Source: Xylanibacter brevis ATCC 19188
GTDB lineage: Bacteria; Bacteroidota; Bacteroidia; Bacteroidales; Bacteroidaceae
DNA length: 64,000 nucleotides
Reading direction: 5' to 3'
NCBI RefSeq assembly: GCF_000621725.1
Contig: NZ_JHXM01000001.1
Coordinates: forward strand, 13,297-77,296
Below, piece after piece: positions 47,508 through 56,527 of this stretch. The notes beneath the pieces are model-generated. The model had not been told where the DNA came from and made no database searches. It worked only from the letters and a program-made list of their open reading frames with translations. The position numbers and the translations under genes are program-made. Position 1 is the stretch's first letter. The number at the start of each line of letters is the position of its first letter.

Positions 47508-47537
47508 TTTCTCCTCTTAGAGGAGGTTAGGAGAGGT
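47508..47537. repeat. Short CTCCTCTTAGAGGAGG repeat remnant
   Basis: TTTCTCCTCTTAGAGGAGG followed by TTAGGAGAGGT resembles the sequence at 56500-56527 (CTCCAGATAAGGGAGG followed by TTAGGTAGGAG) and the ends of the element at 66-374. These are probably members of one dispersed C-run/G-run intergenic repeat family. Confidence 0.5.
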
Positions 47538-47543
47538 CATAAG

Positions 47544-47580
47544 AAAAACGTGAGTCCCCTGTTTGGAGACTCACGTTTTT
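47544..47580. terminator. Bidirectional terminator, membrane protein / gpmI
   Basis: AAAAACGTGAGTC (47544-47556) pairs with GACTCACGTTTTT (47568-47580), 13 bp with an 11-nt loop and U tracts both ways, between convergent ends. Confidence 0.9.
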
Positions 47581-47606
47581 CTATTTATCATACTGGTTCT
47601 TTCAGC

Positions 47607-49127
47607 TTAGTCCTGAATCAGGTTCTCGCCAGTCATGTCGGCAGGCTTCTCAAGTCCCATGATGTGGAGGATAGAAGGAGCCACGTCGGCCAGACGACCG
47701 TCCTTCACCGTAGCCGAGTTGTTGTTGGTCACATAGATGAAGGGCACGGGGTTCAGCGAGTGAGCCGTGTTAGGTGTTCCGTCGGGGTTGATAGCGTTGT
47801 CGGCATTACCGTGGTCGGCAATGATGATAGCCTCGTAGTCGTTGGCCTTAGCAGCCTCGATGACATCCTTCACGCAGTTGTCAACAGCCCATACGGCCTT
47901 TGCGATGGCATTGTAAACACCCGTGTGACCAACCATATCACCGTTGGCGAAGTTCACCACGATGAAGTCATACTTAGCCTCGTTGATAGCAGCCACCAGC
48001 TTGTCTTTCACCTCGAAGGCACTCATCTCTGGCTTCAGGTCGTAGGTAGCTACCTTTGGACTGGGCACCAGGATGCGGTCCTCACCCTCGTAGGGTTGCT
48101 CACGACCACCGTTGAAGAAGAATGTTACGTGTGCATACTTCTCGGTCTCGGCGGTGTGCAGCTGCTTCTTACCCTGCTGAGACAGGTATTCGCCCAGGGT
48201 GTTCTCTACGTTCTCCTTGGGGAAGAGGATGTTCACACCAGTGAAGCTTGCATCGTATGGCGTCATGCAGTAGTACTGCAGTCCGGGGATGGTCTTCATG
48301 CCCTGCTCAGGCATATCCTGCTGAGTCAGTACCACGGTGAGCTCCTTAGCACGGTCGTTACGGAAGTTGATGAAGATCACTACGTCGCCCTCTTCGATGC
48401 ATCCGTTCACGGCGCTGTTGTGGATAGGCTTGATAAACTCGTCGGTTACGCCGTCGGCATAGCTCTCCTCTACGGCCTTCACCATATCGGTAGCCTGCTT
48501 ACCTGTGCCGTTCACGATGAGGTCATAACCCTCCTTCACGCGCTCCCAGCGCTTGTCGCGGTCCATGGCGTAGAAACGACCAATGATGCTAGCGATGGCA
48601 GCGTCGTTGTCGGCACACACCTTAGTTACCTGCTCAATAAAGCCCTTACCGCTCTTGGGGTCGGTGTCACGACCATCCATGAAGCAGTGTACGAAGGTCT
48701 GGTTCTTCAGTCCATAGTGCTTACCCACCTCGATGAGCTTGAAGAGGTGATCAAGGCTTGAGTGCACACCACCGTCAGAGCAGAGGCCCATCAGGTGCAG
48801 TTTCTTACCGTTCTCCTTAGCGTAGGTATAAGCAGCCTTCACCTGGGGGTTCTCAACGATAGAACCATCCTTACAGGCACGGTTAATCTTTACCAGGTCC
48901 TGATAAACGATGCGACCAGCACCGATGTTCAGGTGACCAACCTCCGAGTTACCCATTTGTCCGTCGGGCAGACCAACATCTTCGCCTGAAGCCATGAGCT
49001 GTGAGTGAGCCGAAGTAGCAGTCAACAAATCGAGGTAAGGTGTGGGAGTGTTGAAGATCACGTCGCCCTTACCATGCTTACCGATTCCCCATCCATCGAG
49101 AATCATCAATAGCGCTTTCTTTGCCAT
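47607..49127 (-). CDS. gpmI: 2,3-bisphosphoglycerate-independent phosphoglycerate mutase
   Basis: A 506-residue Mn-dependent glycolytic enzyme interconverting 3- and 2-phosphoglycerate. MILDGWGIG holds the first metal Asp and [17 protein letters not shown] the phosphorylated Ser61; [23 protein letters not shown] and [10 protein letters not shown] complete the alkaline-phosphatase-like site. Length is normal. It has a strong promoter, with the 22-bp array B starting 66 bp further upstream. Confidence 0.96.
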   Translation of the reverse strand: MAKKALLMILDGWGIGKHGKGDVIFNTPTPYLDLLTATSAHSQLMASGEDVGLPDGQMGNSEVGHLNIGAGRIVYQDLVKINRACKDGSIVENPQVKAAYTYAKENGKKLHLMGLCSDGGVHSSLDHLFKLIEVGKHYGLKNQTFVHCFMDGRDTDPKSGKGFIEQVTKVCADNDAAIASIIGRFYAMDRDKRWERVKEGYDLIVNGTGKQATDMVKAVEESYADGVTDEFIKPIHNSAVNGCIEEGDVVIFINFRNDRAKELTVVLTQQDMPEQGMKTIPGLQYYCMTPYDASFTGVNILFPKENVENTLGEYLSQQGKKQLHTAETEKYAHVTFFFNGGREQPYEGEDRILVPSPKVATYDLKPEMSAFEVKDKLVAAINEAKYDFIVVNFANGDMVGHTGVYNAIAKAVWAVDNCVKDVIEAAKANDYEAIIIADHGNADNAINPDGTPNTAHSLNPVPFIYVTNNNSATVKDGRLADVAPSILHIMGLEKPADMTGENLIQD

Positions 49128-49182
49128 AATAATTTCCTTTGCGTTTATATTATTTAATTAAGTATCAATATGTTCAAGGGTG

Positions 49183-49213
49183 CAAAATTAATCATTTTGC
49201 GCCACATAGCAAA
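49183..49213 (-). promoter_or_regulatory. gpmI promoter
   Basis: TTTG (49210-49213), 19-bp spacer and TAATTTTG (49183-49190) on the minus strand, 55 bp before the ATG. Confidence 0.75.
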
Positions 49214-49278
49214 ACTTCTATGGCAACGAAATCGCTTTTTCTACAGTTAATTGATGCAATTCGCATCTTCTACCGCAA

Positions 49279-49388
49279 CAATAGCTGCCGTATTGCATTG
49301 TCAAAGTGGCACTTCTAGCATACAATAGTGCCACCTTCAGCCGGTCAAAGCAGCACTTTAACGGGCCAAAGGCGGCACTATCGTTGAG
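49279..49388. repeat. Phased 22-bp array B: five units
   Basis: Cores start at 49281, 49303, 49325, 49347 and 49369, exactly 22 bp apart: ATAGCTGCCGTAT, AAAGTGGCACTTC, ATAGTGCCACCTT, AAAGCAGCACTTT and AAGGCGGCACTAT. A further degenerate unit may start at 49257. Only the AAAGT-GGC-ACTTT family is present. The array lies between the DUF4923 stop and the gpmI promoter and explains most of that 273-bp gap. Confidence 0.85.
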
Positions 49389-49400
49389 TGATTGCTTCAA

Positions 49401-50063
49401 TTACTTGAAGTCGAAGCCCATGCGCAGACCGTCGTAGTTCTTAGACAGGTCGCTGATGGTGTTCATGGTCTTGTTGCCACTCAGTGCAGACATGGTCTGG
49501 AAGAGTGTGAGCAGCTTGGTTGACTCGAAGAGCAGACCGATACCATCGGCATTCTTCTTGGCATAGCAGGTCACATTGAGCAGCAGTGTTGACAGCACCA
49601 CTTTGCCTGTAGAGGGCTCGAAGGTGTAGGTTCCACTCAGCTTCTTGCCGGCAATCTGCGCTGCGAAGGTCTTGTCCTCGTTGAAAGTGATGGTGGTGTT
49701 AGAAGCCTTCACACCCAGTTTGGTGAACGTGGGCAGCATTTTCTCCTTGATCTGCTGGGCAGCAATCTCGCCACCAGCCTGAGCCAACAGCTGCTGAGAA
49801 GTGAAGGCACAACCAGGAGAGCTGTACTTCCAAGTGCCAACGATGCTCTTCTCGGTCATCTTGTCGAGGCCCAGCACGCTCTGGAACATATTGCTCAGAG
49901 CCTGTCTGTTGGTTGCAGCCTGCATCACGCTGCCCAGCACGTTGGTAGCAGCCGTTGTGGCATTGTTAGTTACTGTCGATGTTGCATCTTGGTTCAGTGC
50001 AATCGAACCGCAGCTGGCCATCATCATGGCGGCAGCTGCCCAAATCATCATGTTCTTTTTCAT
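49401..50063 (-). CDS. DUF4923 lipoprotein
   Basis: A 220-residue lipoprotein with lipobox MMASC (Cys18) and a body typical of DUF4923: VGTWKYSSPGCAFTSQQLLAQAGG followed by a lipocalin-like beta region (TTITFNEDKTFAAQIAGKKLSGTYTF). Function is unknown. It follows the PcRGLX-like gene by 22 bp and may share its transcript; array B comes directly after its stop. Confidence 0.85.
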   Translation of the reverse strand: MKKNMMIWAAAAMMMASCGSIALNQDATSTVTNNATTAATNVLGSVMQAATNRQALSNMFQSVLGLDKMTEKSIVGTWKYSSPGCAFTSQQLLAQAGGEIAAQQIKEKMLPTFTKLGVKASNTTITFNEDKTFAAQIAGKKLSGTYTFEPSTGKVVLSTLLLNVTCYAKKNADGIGLLFESTKLLTLFQTMSALSGNKTMNTISDLSKNYDGLRMGFDFK

Positions 50064-50085
50064 TGTTGTTTATAAATATAAAGAG

Positions 50086-53076
50086 TTAAAATACTTCCAA
50101 CATATAGATAGCATCGAGCGACCACAATGCGGCATCGTTGGTAGAGATGCCCTTGGCGGGTGCCAACAGCGACTGCCACACGTGTGCACGGCGCTCCACA
50201 TCGCGGTCTTTCCATGCCGCATAGGCATCGAGACGGCGCACTGGGAACTTGTTGCCACTGACCTTCAGAGCCATCTCACGGTAACGACGGGCGTGGTCAA
50301 GCCAAACACTCTCGAACTGAGGTGAGGGCAGCATCGGCATCAGCTCGTTCATCAGTTCAAAGCCTCCCATGATGGTACACAGGTGGTTGGTGTTAAGCAG
50401 ACTGTCTGGTCCTTCGTAGGTGATTCGTCCTGTAGCAGGGTCATAGCCCAACGCCTTATTGCCCGTGAAGAGTCCATGCTTCAGCGCAGCCATAGACTGT
50501 AGGCCGGTCTTGATCTTGTCGGCATAACGGCGGTTGCCCGTACGTTCCCACTCTGTCATCCAGTTGCCGGCATAAGCCAGCCAGTCGGGACCGATACGCA
50601 GTCGGGCCGGGGCCTGACAGGGATAGAGCGAACGAGGTTCGGCCAAACGCATGGGGTCTAGATGATAGAGCAGCGTGTCGCAGTCGGTCTGTGCATGCAT
50701 CAGATCGCCCGTACGCTCATCGGCAGTGAGATAGTAGAAAAAGCGCAAGAAGACCGACTGAGAGATGCGTGCCTCCTTAGCACCACAGCCCCAGTGACTC
50801 ACATTATGTCTGCTGCCCAACGGAGCAAAGGGGCCGATATGATAGGTATCCACTTCGCTATTGTGGCGGGTCATAGCCATAGCCATGCGCCAGATGTCAG
50901 CACGTCCGCTACGCAAGAAGCTGTACCACAACCACATGGGCGACGCCAACTCTGTATTGTCCCAGGCAAAGCCACCCACATCGTAGCGCCACTCATGACG
51001 TTCCTCATCGTAGGCATGCATCACATCGCCATAGTTCCAGAAGCCATACCACTTGCAGCGCTCCGTCTCGCACTGGAAGATACGGATGTAGTTGTCCAGA
51101 CGCTGTTCCACCTCCTGATGTTTGGTGGGCAGCGACCAGATGCCGAAGGCACGTTTGCTATGTAGGTATTCGGGGGTAGGCAATAGTTGATAGTTGCCCA
51201 TCTGAGTATCATATTGAGGTTTCCCGGTGTAGGGCTGCAACCACAGTTCACTGGTACGACCGATGCCATAGGGCGTGCTCATGCCCTCCTGCACATCTTC
51301 GTAGCTAGACAAAAGGCCGTGAGCAATGGTGTCGTAGTGGCACAGGTTCATCGCTTCTGCCTCGGGCGACCACAGGTACATGGTGAGTTGGGCCTCATTG
51401 CTGCGGGCATGGTCCACCTGGATGGTGGAAGGATAACTCTGCCAGAAGTCGGTCAGGCGCAGACTGATACCACCTTCGGTGTCGCCCACGAACGCTTGTC
51501 CTGTGGCACGACAGCCCGTCAGCGTACCTATCCACGGACTACGGTCGGTGGCTCGCTTACGGATAGACCAGGCATTATCGGTGAGCTGCGACAGACGGAA
51601 GCCGTCCCACTGTGCCCACTCGCTGAGCAGCATCTGCCCCTGCCCGTCGAAGGTTTCTGGTGCAGGAATGCGCTCTTGCTGCATCTGCAGCGCCTGCCAG
51701 TTGGTATCTCTCGATAGTGTGCGGCGACCGTCGAGCGGTTGTACAGGTTCGTGCCACAGCGAGTCGCCATCCACAGCGAAGGCTATATGACGGTTGTAGG
51801 CCTCGGTACGCATGGGCACGCCAAAGCGGACACCTAACGAGGTGATGAAGTCGCGCGACTGCTCACCATCATATATAAAAGAGTGAACAAGCTTCACTTG
51901 GTCGGTGCCTTGCCAGAAGTAGAGACGCAGGGTGAAAGGTAGCCAGCGGCGACCGTCTTTTCCTCCGTGACGCCCGGTAACTTTCACCACGGCAGAGGCC
52001 TTTCCCTGTCGTTCTATCGCAGCATGCTCGACCTTGGCCGTGTAACGACCCTTTGTGGTGGTGGCCACCAAGGTAGCACCGCTGCCAACCTTCAGTCCAT
52101 CCACCAGCATACTATCGAGGAAGTTGTCGCCTTGCTTAGGAATAAATACCTGCAGGTGCTGGTTGGCGATATACAACTGGCGCCCCAGGTCCTTCACCGT
52201 GAGTGTGCCCTCTTTCTGAGCTGGGAAGACACCAGACACGCCCATCCACTTGACAGACCCATCGGGCCAGTAGGCCAAAGGCCAACAGTCGGCCGCAGCA
52301 AACTGGCGGGCATCGGTCACTTTCTTCAATTCGCCCTGAGCAAAAGGCACACCAAAGGTTGACGGCTGGGGCGTGGCAGGGGTAGCACCAATCCAATGCA
52401 GAGGTACCTCAGACTGCACTGGCAGTTGCTCCATGCGGAAATTCGTGATACGGATGCGCGAGAGCGTGGTGCGGAAACCAAACCAGCCACTGGTCAGCGG
52501 CGTCGGGTCGAGGTAGTCTACCAGCAGTTCGCCATCGACAAAGATGCGGGTGCGACCCTCGCGGGTGCTCTCCACACGCCAGTGATACCAATGGCCTGAG
52601 CGCAACAGGTGAGCGGCATCGGTATATTCCTTCCACACTGGTGGCACCTCGCCACCGCCCATATAACGGCGGAAACGCGTGGTAGAATTGTAGTTGCCAC
52701 CATAGCCCAGGTAATACATCTGCAGCTGATAGCAGTTTTTGAACACACCCTGGCGCTGGTTCATGCGCTTAAAGACTGATGCAGCAGCCGGGTCACTGGC
52801 CATCCAGAAGAGGTTCATATCGCTCAGGCGGTCGTCGGTGACCAGCACATCGTAGTCCACCGCCATGCCTTGCTTCACAGCCTGTTTGCGCCATAGCGTC
52901 AGTCCTTTGGGCGCTACCACCTCGCAGGTGTCGCCCGAGAACGACACACGGTAGTCGGGGGCTTCCGACTCCACCGTCCAGTATTTCTTGAACGAGCGAG
53001 CGTCAAGCCCCGACTGTGCATGAACCATCAGCGCACAGACGACAGATAGCAGAAGACTAAAAATCCGTTTTTCCAT
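50086..53076 (-). CDS. Secreted PcRGLX/YetA-like protein, pectin-related
   Basis: A 996-residue exported protein. Signal peptide (MEKRIFSLLLSVVCALMVHA); residues about 30-225 form a laminin-G-like, DUF6250-type sandwich (GHWYHWRVESTREGRTRIFVDGELL); the remainder resembles PcRGLX/YetA proteins, linked to rhamnogalacturonan breakdown (FGVPFAQGELKK, GWFGF, CGAKEARISQSVFLRFFYYLT). The ATG at 53076 is chosen over one at 53097 because it starts the signal peptide; it overlaps the GH105 gene by 20 bp. With GH105 it suggests use of pectin backbone fragments. The reaction is not established from sequence. Confidence 0.78.
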   Translation of the reverse strand: MEKRIFSLLLSVVCALMVHAQSGLDARSFKKYWTVESEAPDYRVSFSGDTCEVVAPKGLTLWRKQAVKQGMAVDYDVLVTDDRLSDMNLFWMASDPAAASVFKRMNQRQGVFKNCYQLQMYYLGYGGNYNSTTRFRRYMGGGEVPPVWKEYTDAAHLLRSGHWYHWRVESTREGRTRIFVDGELLVDYLDPTPLTSGWFGFRTTLSRIRITNFRMEQLPVQSEVPLHWIGATPATPQPSTFGVPFAQGELKKVTDARQFAAADCWPLAYWPDGSVKWMGVSGVFPAQKEGTLTVKDLGRQLYIANQHLQVFIPKQGDNFLDSMLVDGLKVGSGATLVATTTKGRYTAKVEHAAIERQGKASAVVKVTGRHGGKDGRRWLPFTLRLYFWQGTDQVKLVHSFIYDGEQSRDFITSLGVRFGVPMRTEAYNRHIAFAVDGDSLWHEPVQPLDGRRTLSRDTNWQALQMQQERIPAPETFDGQGQMLLSEWAQWDGFRLSQLTDNAWSIRKRATDRSPWIGTLTGCRATGQAFVGDTEGGISLRLTDFWQSYPSTIQVDHARSNEAQLTMYLWSPEAEAMNLCHYDTIAHGLLSSYEDVQEGMSTPYGIGRTSELWLQPYTGKPQYDTQMGNYQLLPTPEYLHSKRAFGIWSLPTKHQEVEQRLDNYIRIFQCETERCKWYGFWNYGDVMHAYDEERHEWRYDVGGFAWDNTELASPMWLWYSFLRSGRADIWRMAMAMTRHNSEVDTYHIGPFAPLGSRHNVSHWGCGAKEARISQSVFLRFFYYLTADERTGDLMHAQTDCDTLLYHLDPMRLAEPRSLYPCQAPARLRIGPDWLAYAGNWMTEWERTGNRRYADKIKTGLQSMAALKHGLFTGNKALGYDPATGRITYEGPDSLLNTNHLCTIMGGFELMNELMPMLPSPQFESVWLDHARRYREMALKVSGNKFPVRRLDAYAAWKDRDVERRAHVWQSLLAPAKGISTNDAALWSLDAIYMLEVF

Positions 53077-54451
53077 CGACGCTGAAGATTGGTTCATTGG
53101 TGTTTATCTCTTGATCGTAGAAATGCACCGCACTATCGTTCATCTTGGGATGCTGCGCCTTGAGCAGTTTCAGCACCTCGGCACCGGCCCAGATCACAGG
53201 ACCATAGCCGTGGGCAGCCATCACGTGGACAGGGCGATAGGCATAGAAGGCGGCATCGAAGCCCATGCCGGTGCCTACGCAGACGCCGGTCACCTGACCG
53301 CGGTCGCTGACAGCCTTCGCTACGGCCTGCCATCCCAGCATCACCACAGGTCCATAGGCCTTGGCATCGAGCCAACCACTGTTGATGGCGTGGGCCAGAC
53401 AGTAGGTAAAGATGGCGGTGCATGACGTTTCCTCATATGTTTCAGGACGGTCTAGCAACTGGTGCCAGTAGCCATCGATGCCCTGCAGTCGGGCCAATCC
53501 CTCGGCATGTTGCTGCAACAGCTTGACGATGGCCTGACGCTGCGGATGCTGCTGGGGCAGCACATCGAGAACCTCACAGAGGGTGAGGATGGCCCAGCCA
53601 TTGGCACGCCCCCAGTGATAGGCAGGATGCGGGTTCATACCCTCCACCCATCCATGGCGGAACAACTGTTTCTCGGGCACAAACATACGCTGAGCGAATT
53701 GCTGCACCTGCGTGGCAGCCTGATCGAAGTACTTTGTATTGCCTGTATAAAGTCCCATGTGGGCCACGGTGGGGATACCCATAAACATGTCGTCTAGCCA
53801 CAGTGTGTTGTGCTGAGGGCGCAGACGGGCAAAGGTACCATCGTCCAGTCGGTACTCCTTATTTAATATATAAGCGCTATAGTTATTGATGAGGGCTCCC
53901 AACTGCAGCGACTTGTCGGCCATGCTGGCCTTGATCATCGACGAGCATACGGCGCCGGCATCGTCGAGCGCTTGCGGGTCAACAACCTTGCGCATCACGG
54001 GGTCAATCTTCTTGCCCTGCTTGCTGAGTCGTGTGAAATAGGGGGCGGCAGCAGCCAGAAGACGATAGCGCTCGTAAACATAGTCACGATAGGCCACATC
54101 GCCCGTGGTCTTATAGGCAGCCATCATGGCCGAGTAGGTGACGCCCCACTCGTAGCTGGTCAGTCGGAAGTCGCCCCTGCGCAGCTGCGTATGTTCGTTG
54201 ATGGCCTTGAAGTCGCTGACCACACGGTGTGTCTTGCTGTCCTCAAGCACTGCTGGGGTGGACCGTTGCAGATAGTGCAGCACGCGGTCCATGGTTTGTT
54301 TCACCGCCTTGGCATCGGGCACGCCATAGCCACACTTATAAGCAGGCGCCATGAGGTGCAGCGGCGTGTTCGAGTCGTTGACTTGCTGTGCTTTCGTCGT
54401 GGTGCAACAGATCAACGCCAGAAGAATAAGATTTGTTTTCAATTTGTTCAT
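53057..54451 (-). CDS. GH105 unsaturated rhamnogalacturonyl hydrolase
   Basis: A 464-residue (alpha/alpha)6-barrel enzyme with a signal peptide (residues 1-21). It should remove unsaturated galacturonate from the non-reducing end of oligosaccharides made by pectate or rhamnogalacturonan lyases. LWLDDMFMGIPTVAHMG, HPAYHWGRANGWAILTLCEVL and DGYWHQLLDRPETYEETSCTA are family blocks with the catalytic Asp. It overlaps the WYL regulator by 4 bp and the PcRGLX-like gene by 20 bp, so the three are likely cotranscribed. Confidence 0.92.
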   Translation of the reverse strand: MNKLKTNLILLALICCTTTKAQQVNDSNTPLHLMAPAYKCGYGVPDAKAVKQTMDRVLHYLQRSTPAVLEDSKTHRVVSDFKAINEHTQLRRGDFRLTSYEWGVTYSAMMAAYKTTGDVAYRDYVYERYRLLAAAAPYFTRLSKQGKKIDPVMRKVVDPQALDDAGAVCSSMIKASMADKSLQLGALINNYSAYILNKEYRLDDGTFARLRPQHNTLWLDDMFMGIPTVAHMGLYTGNTKYFDQAATQVQQFAQRMFVPEKQLFRHGWVEGMNPHPAYHWGRANGWAILTLCEVLDVLPQQHPQRQAIVKLLQQHAEGLARLQGIDGYWHQLLDRPETYEETSCTAIFTYCLAHAINSGWLDAKAYGPVVMLGWQAVAKAVSDRGQVTGVCVGTGMGFDAAFYAYRPVHVMAAHGYGPVIWAGAEVLKLLKAQHPKMNDSAVHFYDQEINTNEPIFSVDGKTDF

Positions 54452-55350
54452 AGTCGTTGTTTCATAGTTTGTATTTTCTGTCGTAGATAGTCTTTAAAAT
54501 CGTCGTTCTCCAGCACGTCGATGTCTTCCATGAGTCCCAGCACGAAACGACCGATGCCCTTAAACGAGCTGACGGGTAGCTCCACCAGCCAGTGGTCATT
54601 GCCGTCGGGCTCAATATAGCGCTCGCTCTGGGGGTATTCCTCGCGCAGCAGACTGGCCGACAGTCGGCCCAGTCGCAGTTTGACCAGCTGCTGACTCTCG
54701 CTACTGAACATAAAAATGTCGGTCAACATCTCGCGGTGATACTTCTCGTATTGCCAGAAGAGATCCAGTATCTTCACGTCTTGCACACGCGACAGCTTGA
54801 ACGTCTTGTTCATCTTGGACGCTATCTCGAAGCAGCGCACCTCCTGATTGCCGTTCAAGAACAGGAACGGCTCTACGAGGCGGTTGCTCAGCGTATTGCT
54901 GTTGGCCGAGGAGTAGCCCTCGAGCACCACGGTGCGTTTCTGCTTGATGGCATCATAGATAGACGACACGTTGCGCCCCACCTGCTCGCGCAGCTCCACA
55001 TTGTCGAGGATGTCCAGGTCGTAGAGCTTGTCCAGCTTCTGCTTCAGGCGTTGCATCTGCTGACTGTCATCGCCAGTCTTGTCCAGGATATGGCGCATCA
55101 TGATGGCCTCATCCTCGGTGAAGTGGACGGCGGCATCGAGCTTCTTGAACCACGGCGAGTCCTTGCGTATGCGGTAGTAGGGCTTATTGTTTTCCACGTG
55201 GAAGCCCATGAACTTAAACGACTCCAGATAGTAGTACAGGTTGCGGCGCGAGATATCTATCTTATTGCAGATATCCGCCACCGTGTAGTGATGGTTCTCG
55301 ATGAGCAACAGCAGCAGTCGCAGCTCTCTTTCCAGTTTATCGTGTCGCAT
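54448..55350 (-). CDS. WYL-domain transcriptional regulator
   Basis: A 300-residue regulator with an N-terminal helix-turn-helix (YTVADICNKIDISRRNLYYYLE) and a WYL region from about 130 to 220 (KQKRTVVLEGYSSANSNTLSNRLVEPFLFLNGNQEVRCF). WYL domains bind nucleic acids or small ligands. The coupling to GH105 suggests control of the pectin-related genes. It starts 56 bp after the rnhB stop. Confidence 0.88.
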   Translation of the reverse strand: MRHDKLERELRLLLLLIENHHYTVADICNKIDISRRNLYYYLESFKFMGFHVENNKPYYRIRKDSPWFKKLDAAVHFTEDEAIMMRHILDKTGDDSQQMQRLKQKLDKLYDLDILDNVELREQVGRNVSSIYDAIKQKRTVVLEGYSSANSNTLSNRLVEPFLFLNGNQEVRCFEIASKMNKTFKLSRVQDVKILDLFWQYEKYHREMLTDIFMFSSESQQLVKLRLGRLSASLLREEYPQSERYIEPDGNDHWLVELPVSSFKGIGRFVLGLMEDIDVLENDDFKDYLRQKIQTMKQRL

Positions 55351-55406
55351 TATCTCGGTTGCTAGTCATGAATAGAACGGTGGTCTGCAGGCATCGGTCG
55401 GGATGC

Positions 55407-56045
55407 TTACTCGTCAAACGGGATGCTCAGCTGCCCGTCGCCCAACAGGTTGTAGCTCATGCGGTGATAGGGCGTGGTACCATATTGGCGAATGGCCTCG
55501 CGGTGTTTCTTGGTGGGATAGCCCTTGTTCGACTTCCAGTCGTACTGCGGATATTCGTCGGCCAACTGGTTCATATAGTCATCACGATAGGTCTTGGCCA
55601 GAATCGAGGCGGCGGCAATGGCAAGATACTTTCCGTCGCCCTTGACAATGGTGGTATGGGGAAGCGGCTCAGCGGTGGCGGGATCCTTGTAGGGCTTGAA
55701 GCGGTTGCCATCCACGATGATGGCCTGCGGGCGCACCTTCAGTTGGTCCAGCGCACGGTGCATGGCCAGGATAGAGGCATTCAATATATTAATACGGTCT
55801 ATCTCCTCGGGCGTCACGATGCCCACGGCCCATGCCACGGCGTCGCGCTCAATCTGCTTACGCAACTCGTAACGCCGCTTCTCGGTGAGTTGCTTAGAGT
55901 CGTTCAACAGTTCATTCTGGTAGTCGGGCGGCAGGATAACTGCAGCAGCATAAACGCTGCCAGCCAGACAACCACGGCCAGCCTCATCGCAACCAGCCTC
56001 TACCAATCCTTCGTAGTAATGGTTAAGCAACATCGTTTTCTTCAT
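55407..56045 (-). CDS. rnhB: Ribonuclease HII
   Basis: A 212-residue Mg/Mn-dependent nuclease removing RNA and single ribonucleotides from DNA hybrids. [18 protein letters not shown] holds the first Asp-Glu pair; [16 protein letters not shown] and the C-terminal [11 protein letters not shown] with W-K-S-N-K-G-Y complete the family. An alternative ATG lies four codons in. It has its own -7 box. Confidence 0.95.
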   Translation of the reverse strand: MKKTMLLNHYYEGLVEAGCDEAGRGCLAGSVYAAAVILPPDYQNELLNDSKQLTEKRRYELRKQIERDAVAWAVGIVTPEEIDRINILNASILAMHRALDQLKVRPQAIIVDGNRFKPYKDPATAEPLPHTTIVKGDGKYLAIAAASILAKTYRDDYMNQLADEYPQYDWKSNKGYPTKKHREAIRQYGTTPYHRMSYNLLGDGQLSIPFDE

Positions 56046-56054
56046 TTTAGGCTA

Positions 56055-56062
56055 CAAAAATA
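56055..56062 (-). promoter_or_regulatory. -7 box of rnhB
   Basis: TATTTTTG on the minus strand, 9 bp before the ATG; the leader would be very short. Confidence 0.45.
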
Positions 56063-56176
56063 CTAAAAATAATTAAAAACCTGCATTTTTAACACAAAAA
56101 GTTTCGTTTGTGAACTTATATTGCACTCTTACTCCTTTATTTTGCACCCAGAAAAGAAAACAAAAAGCTTAGCATT

Positions 56177-56443
56177 ATGAATACAGAACTATTAATCCGT
56201 GAAGAGAAAATGAACACAGTGATGAATCTCAGCGCTGCCATCATGCAGCCAATAGAGAAGCTGGCGCATTACTACGGCAGCGTGCTGGGTCGCAAAATCA
56301 ACATCAACCAGACGCTGCACCTGCTCAATGCGCAGGTGGCCTTCCTGGCTACAGTATTCCCCGATTGTTCCATGGCCATCAAGGCCGTATGCCTGGCATG
56401 GTTTGTGGCTGCTGTCCTGAAGTGTCGCGAGAAACTAGCATAG
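56177..56443 (+). CDS. Small protein of unknown function (88 aa)
   Basis: I do not recognise this protein. It has a polar N-terminus (MNTELLIREEKMN), a helix AIMQPIEKLAHYYGSVLGRKININQTLHLLNAQ, and a hydrophobic stretch around residues 50-80 (AVCLAWFVAAVLKC). It may be membrane-associated. The 131-bp upstream gap is A/T-rich and has -7-like TATTTTGC at 56138-56145. A hairpin follows 25 bp after the stop. Codon use is ordinary for the window, so it is probably real. Confidence 0.65.
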   Translation: MNTELLIREEKMNTVMNLSAAIMQPIEKLAHYYGSVLGRKININQTLHLLNAQVAFLATVFPDCSMAIKAVCLAWFVAAVLKCREKLA

Positions 56444-56468
56444 CACCCCATCTGCATAGAAACAAAAA

Positions 56469-56491
56469 GGCCTCCCCGAACTGGGGAGGCC
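56469..56491 (-). terminator. sufS terminator
   Basis: GGCCTCCCC (56469-56477) pairs with GGGGAGGCC (56483-56491) around a 5-nt loop. Read leftward it is followed by TTTTTGTTT. It lies 36 bp after the sufS stop and may also slow transcription from the small gene at 56177. Confidence 0.85.
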
Positions 56492-56527
56492 AGCACTATC
56501 CTCCAGATAAGGGAGGTTAGGTAGGAG

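Noticed and set aside
47550..48761. 403-codon open frame opposite gpmI
   Set aside because: Antisense shadow of a clearly conserved glycolytic enzyme.
49257..49278. Sixth unit of array B
   Set aside because: It is in phase, but the would-be core ATTCGCATCTTCT has no dyad symmetry, so it was left out of the array limits.
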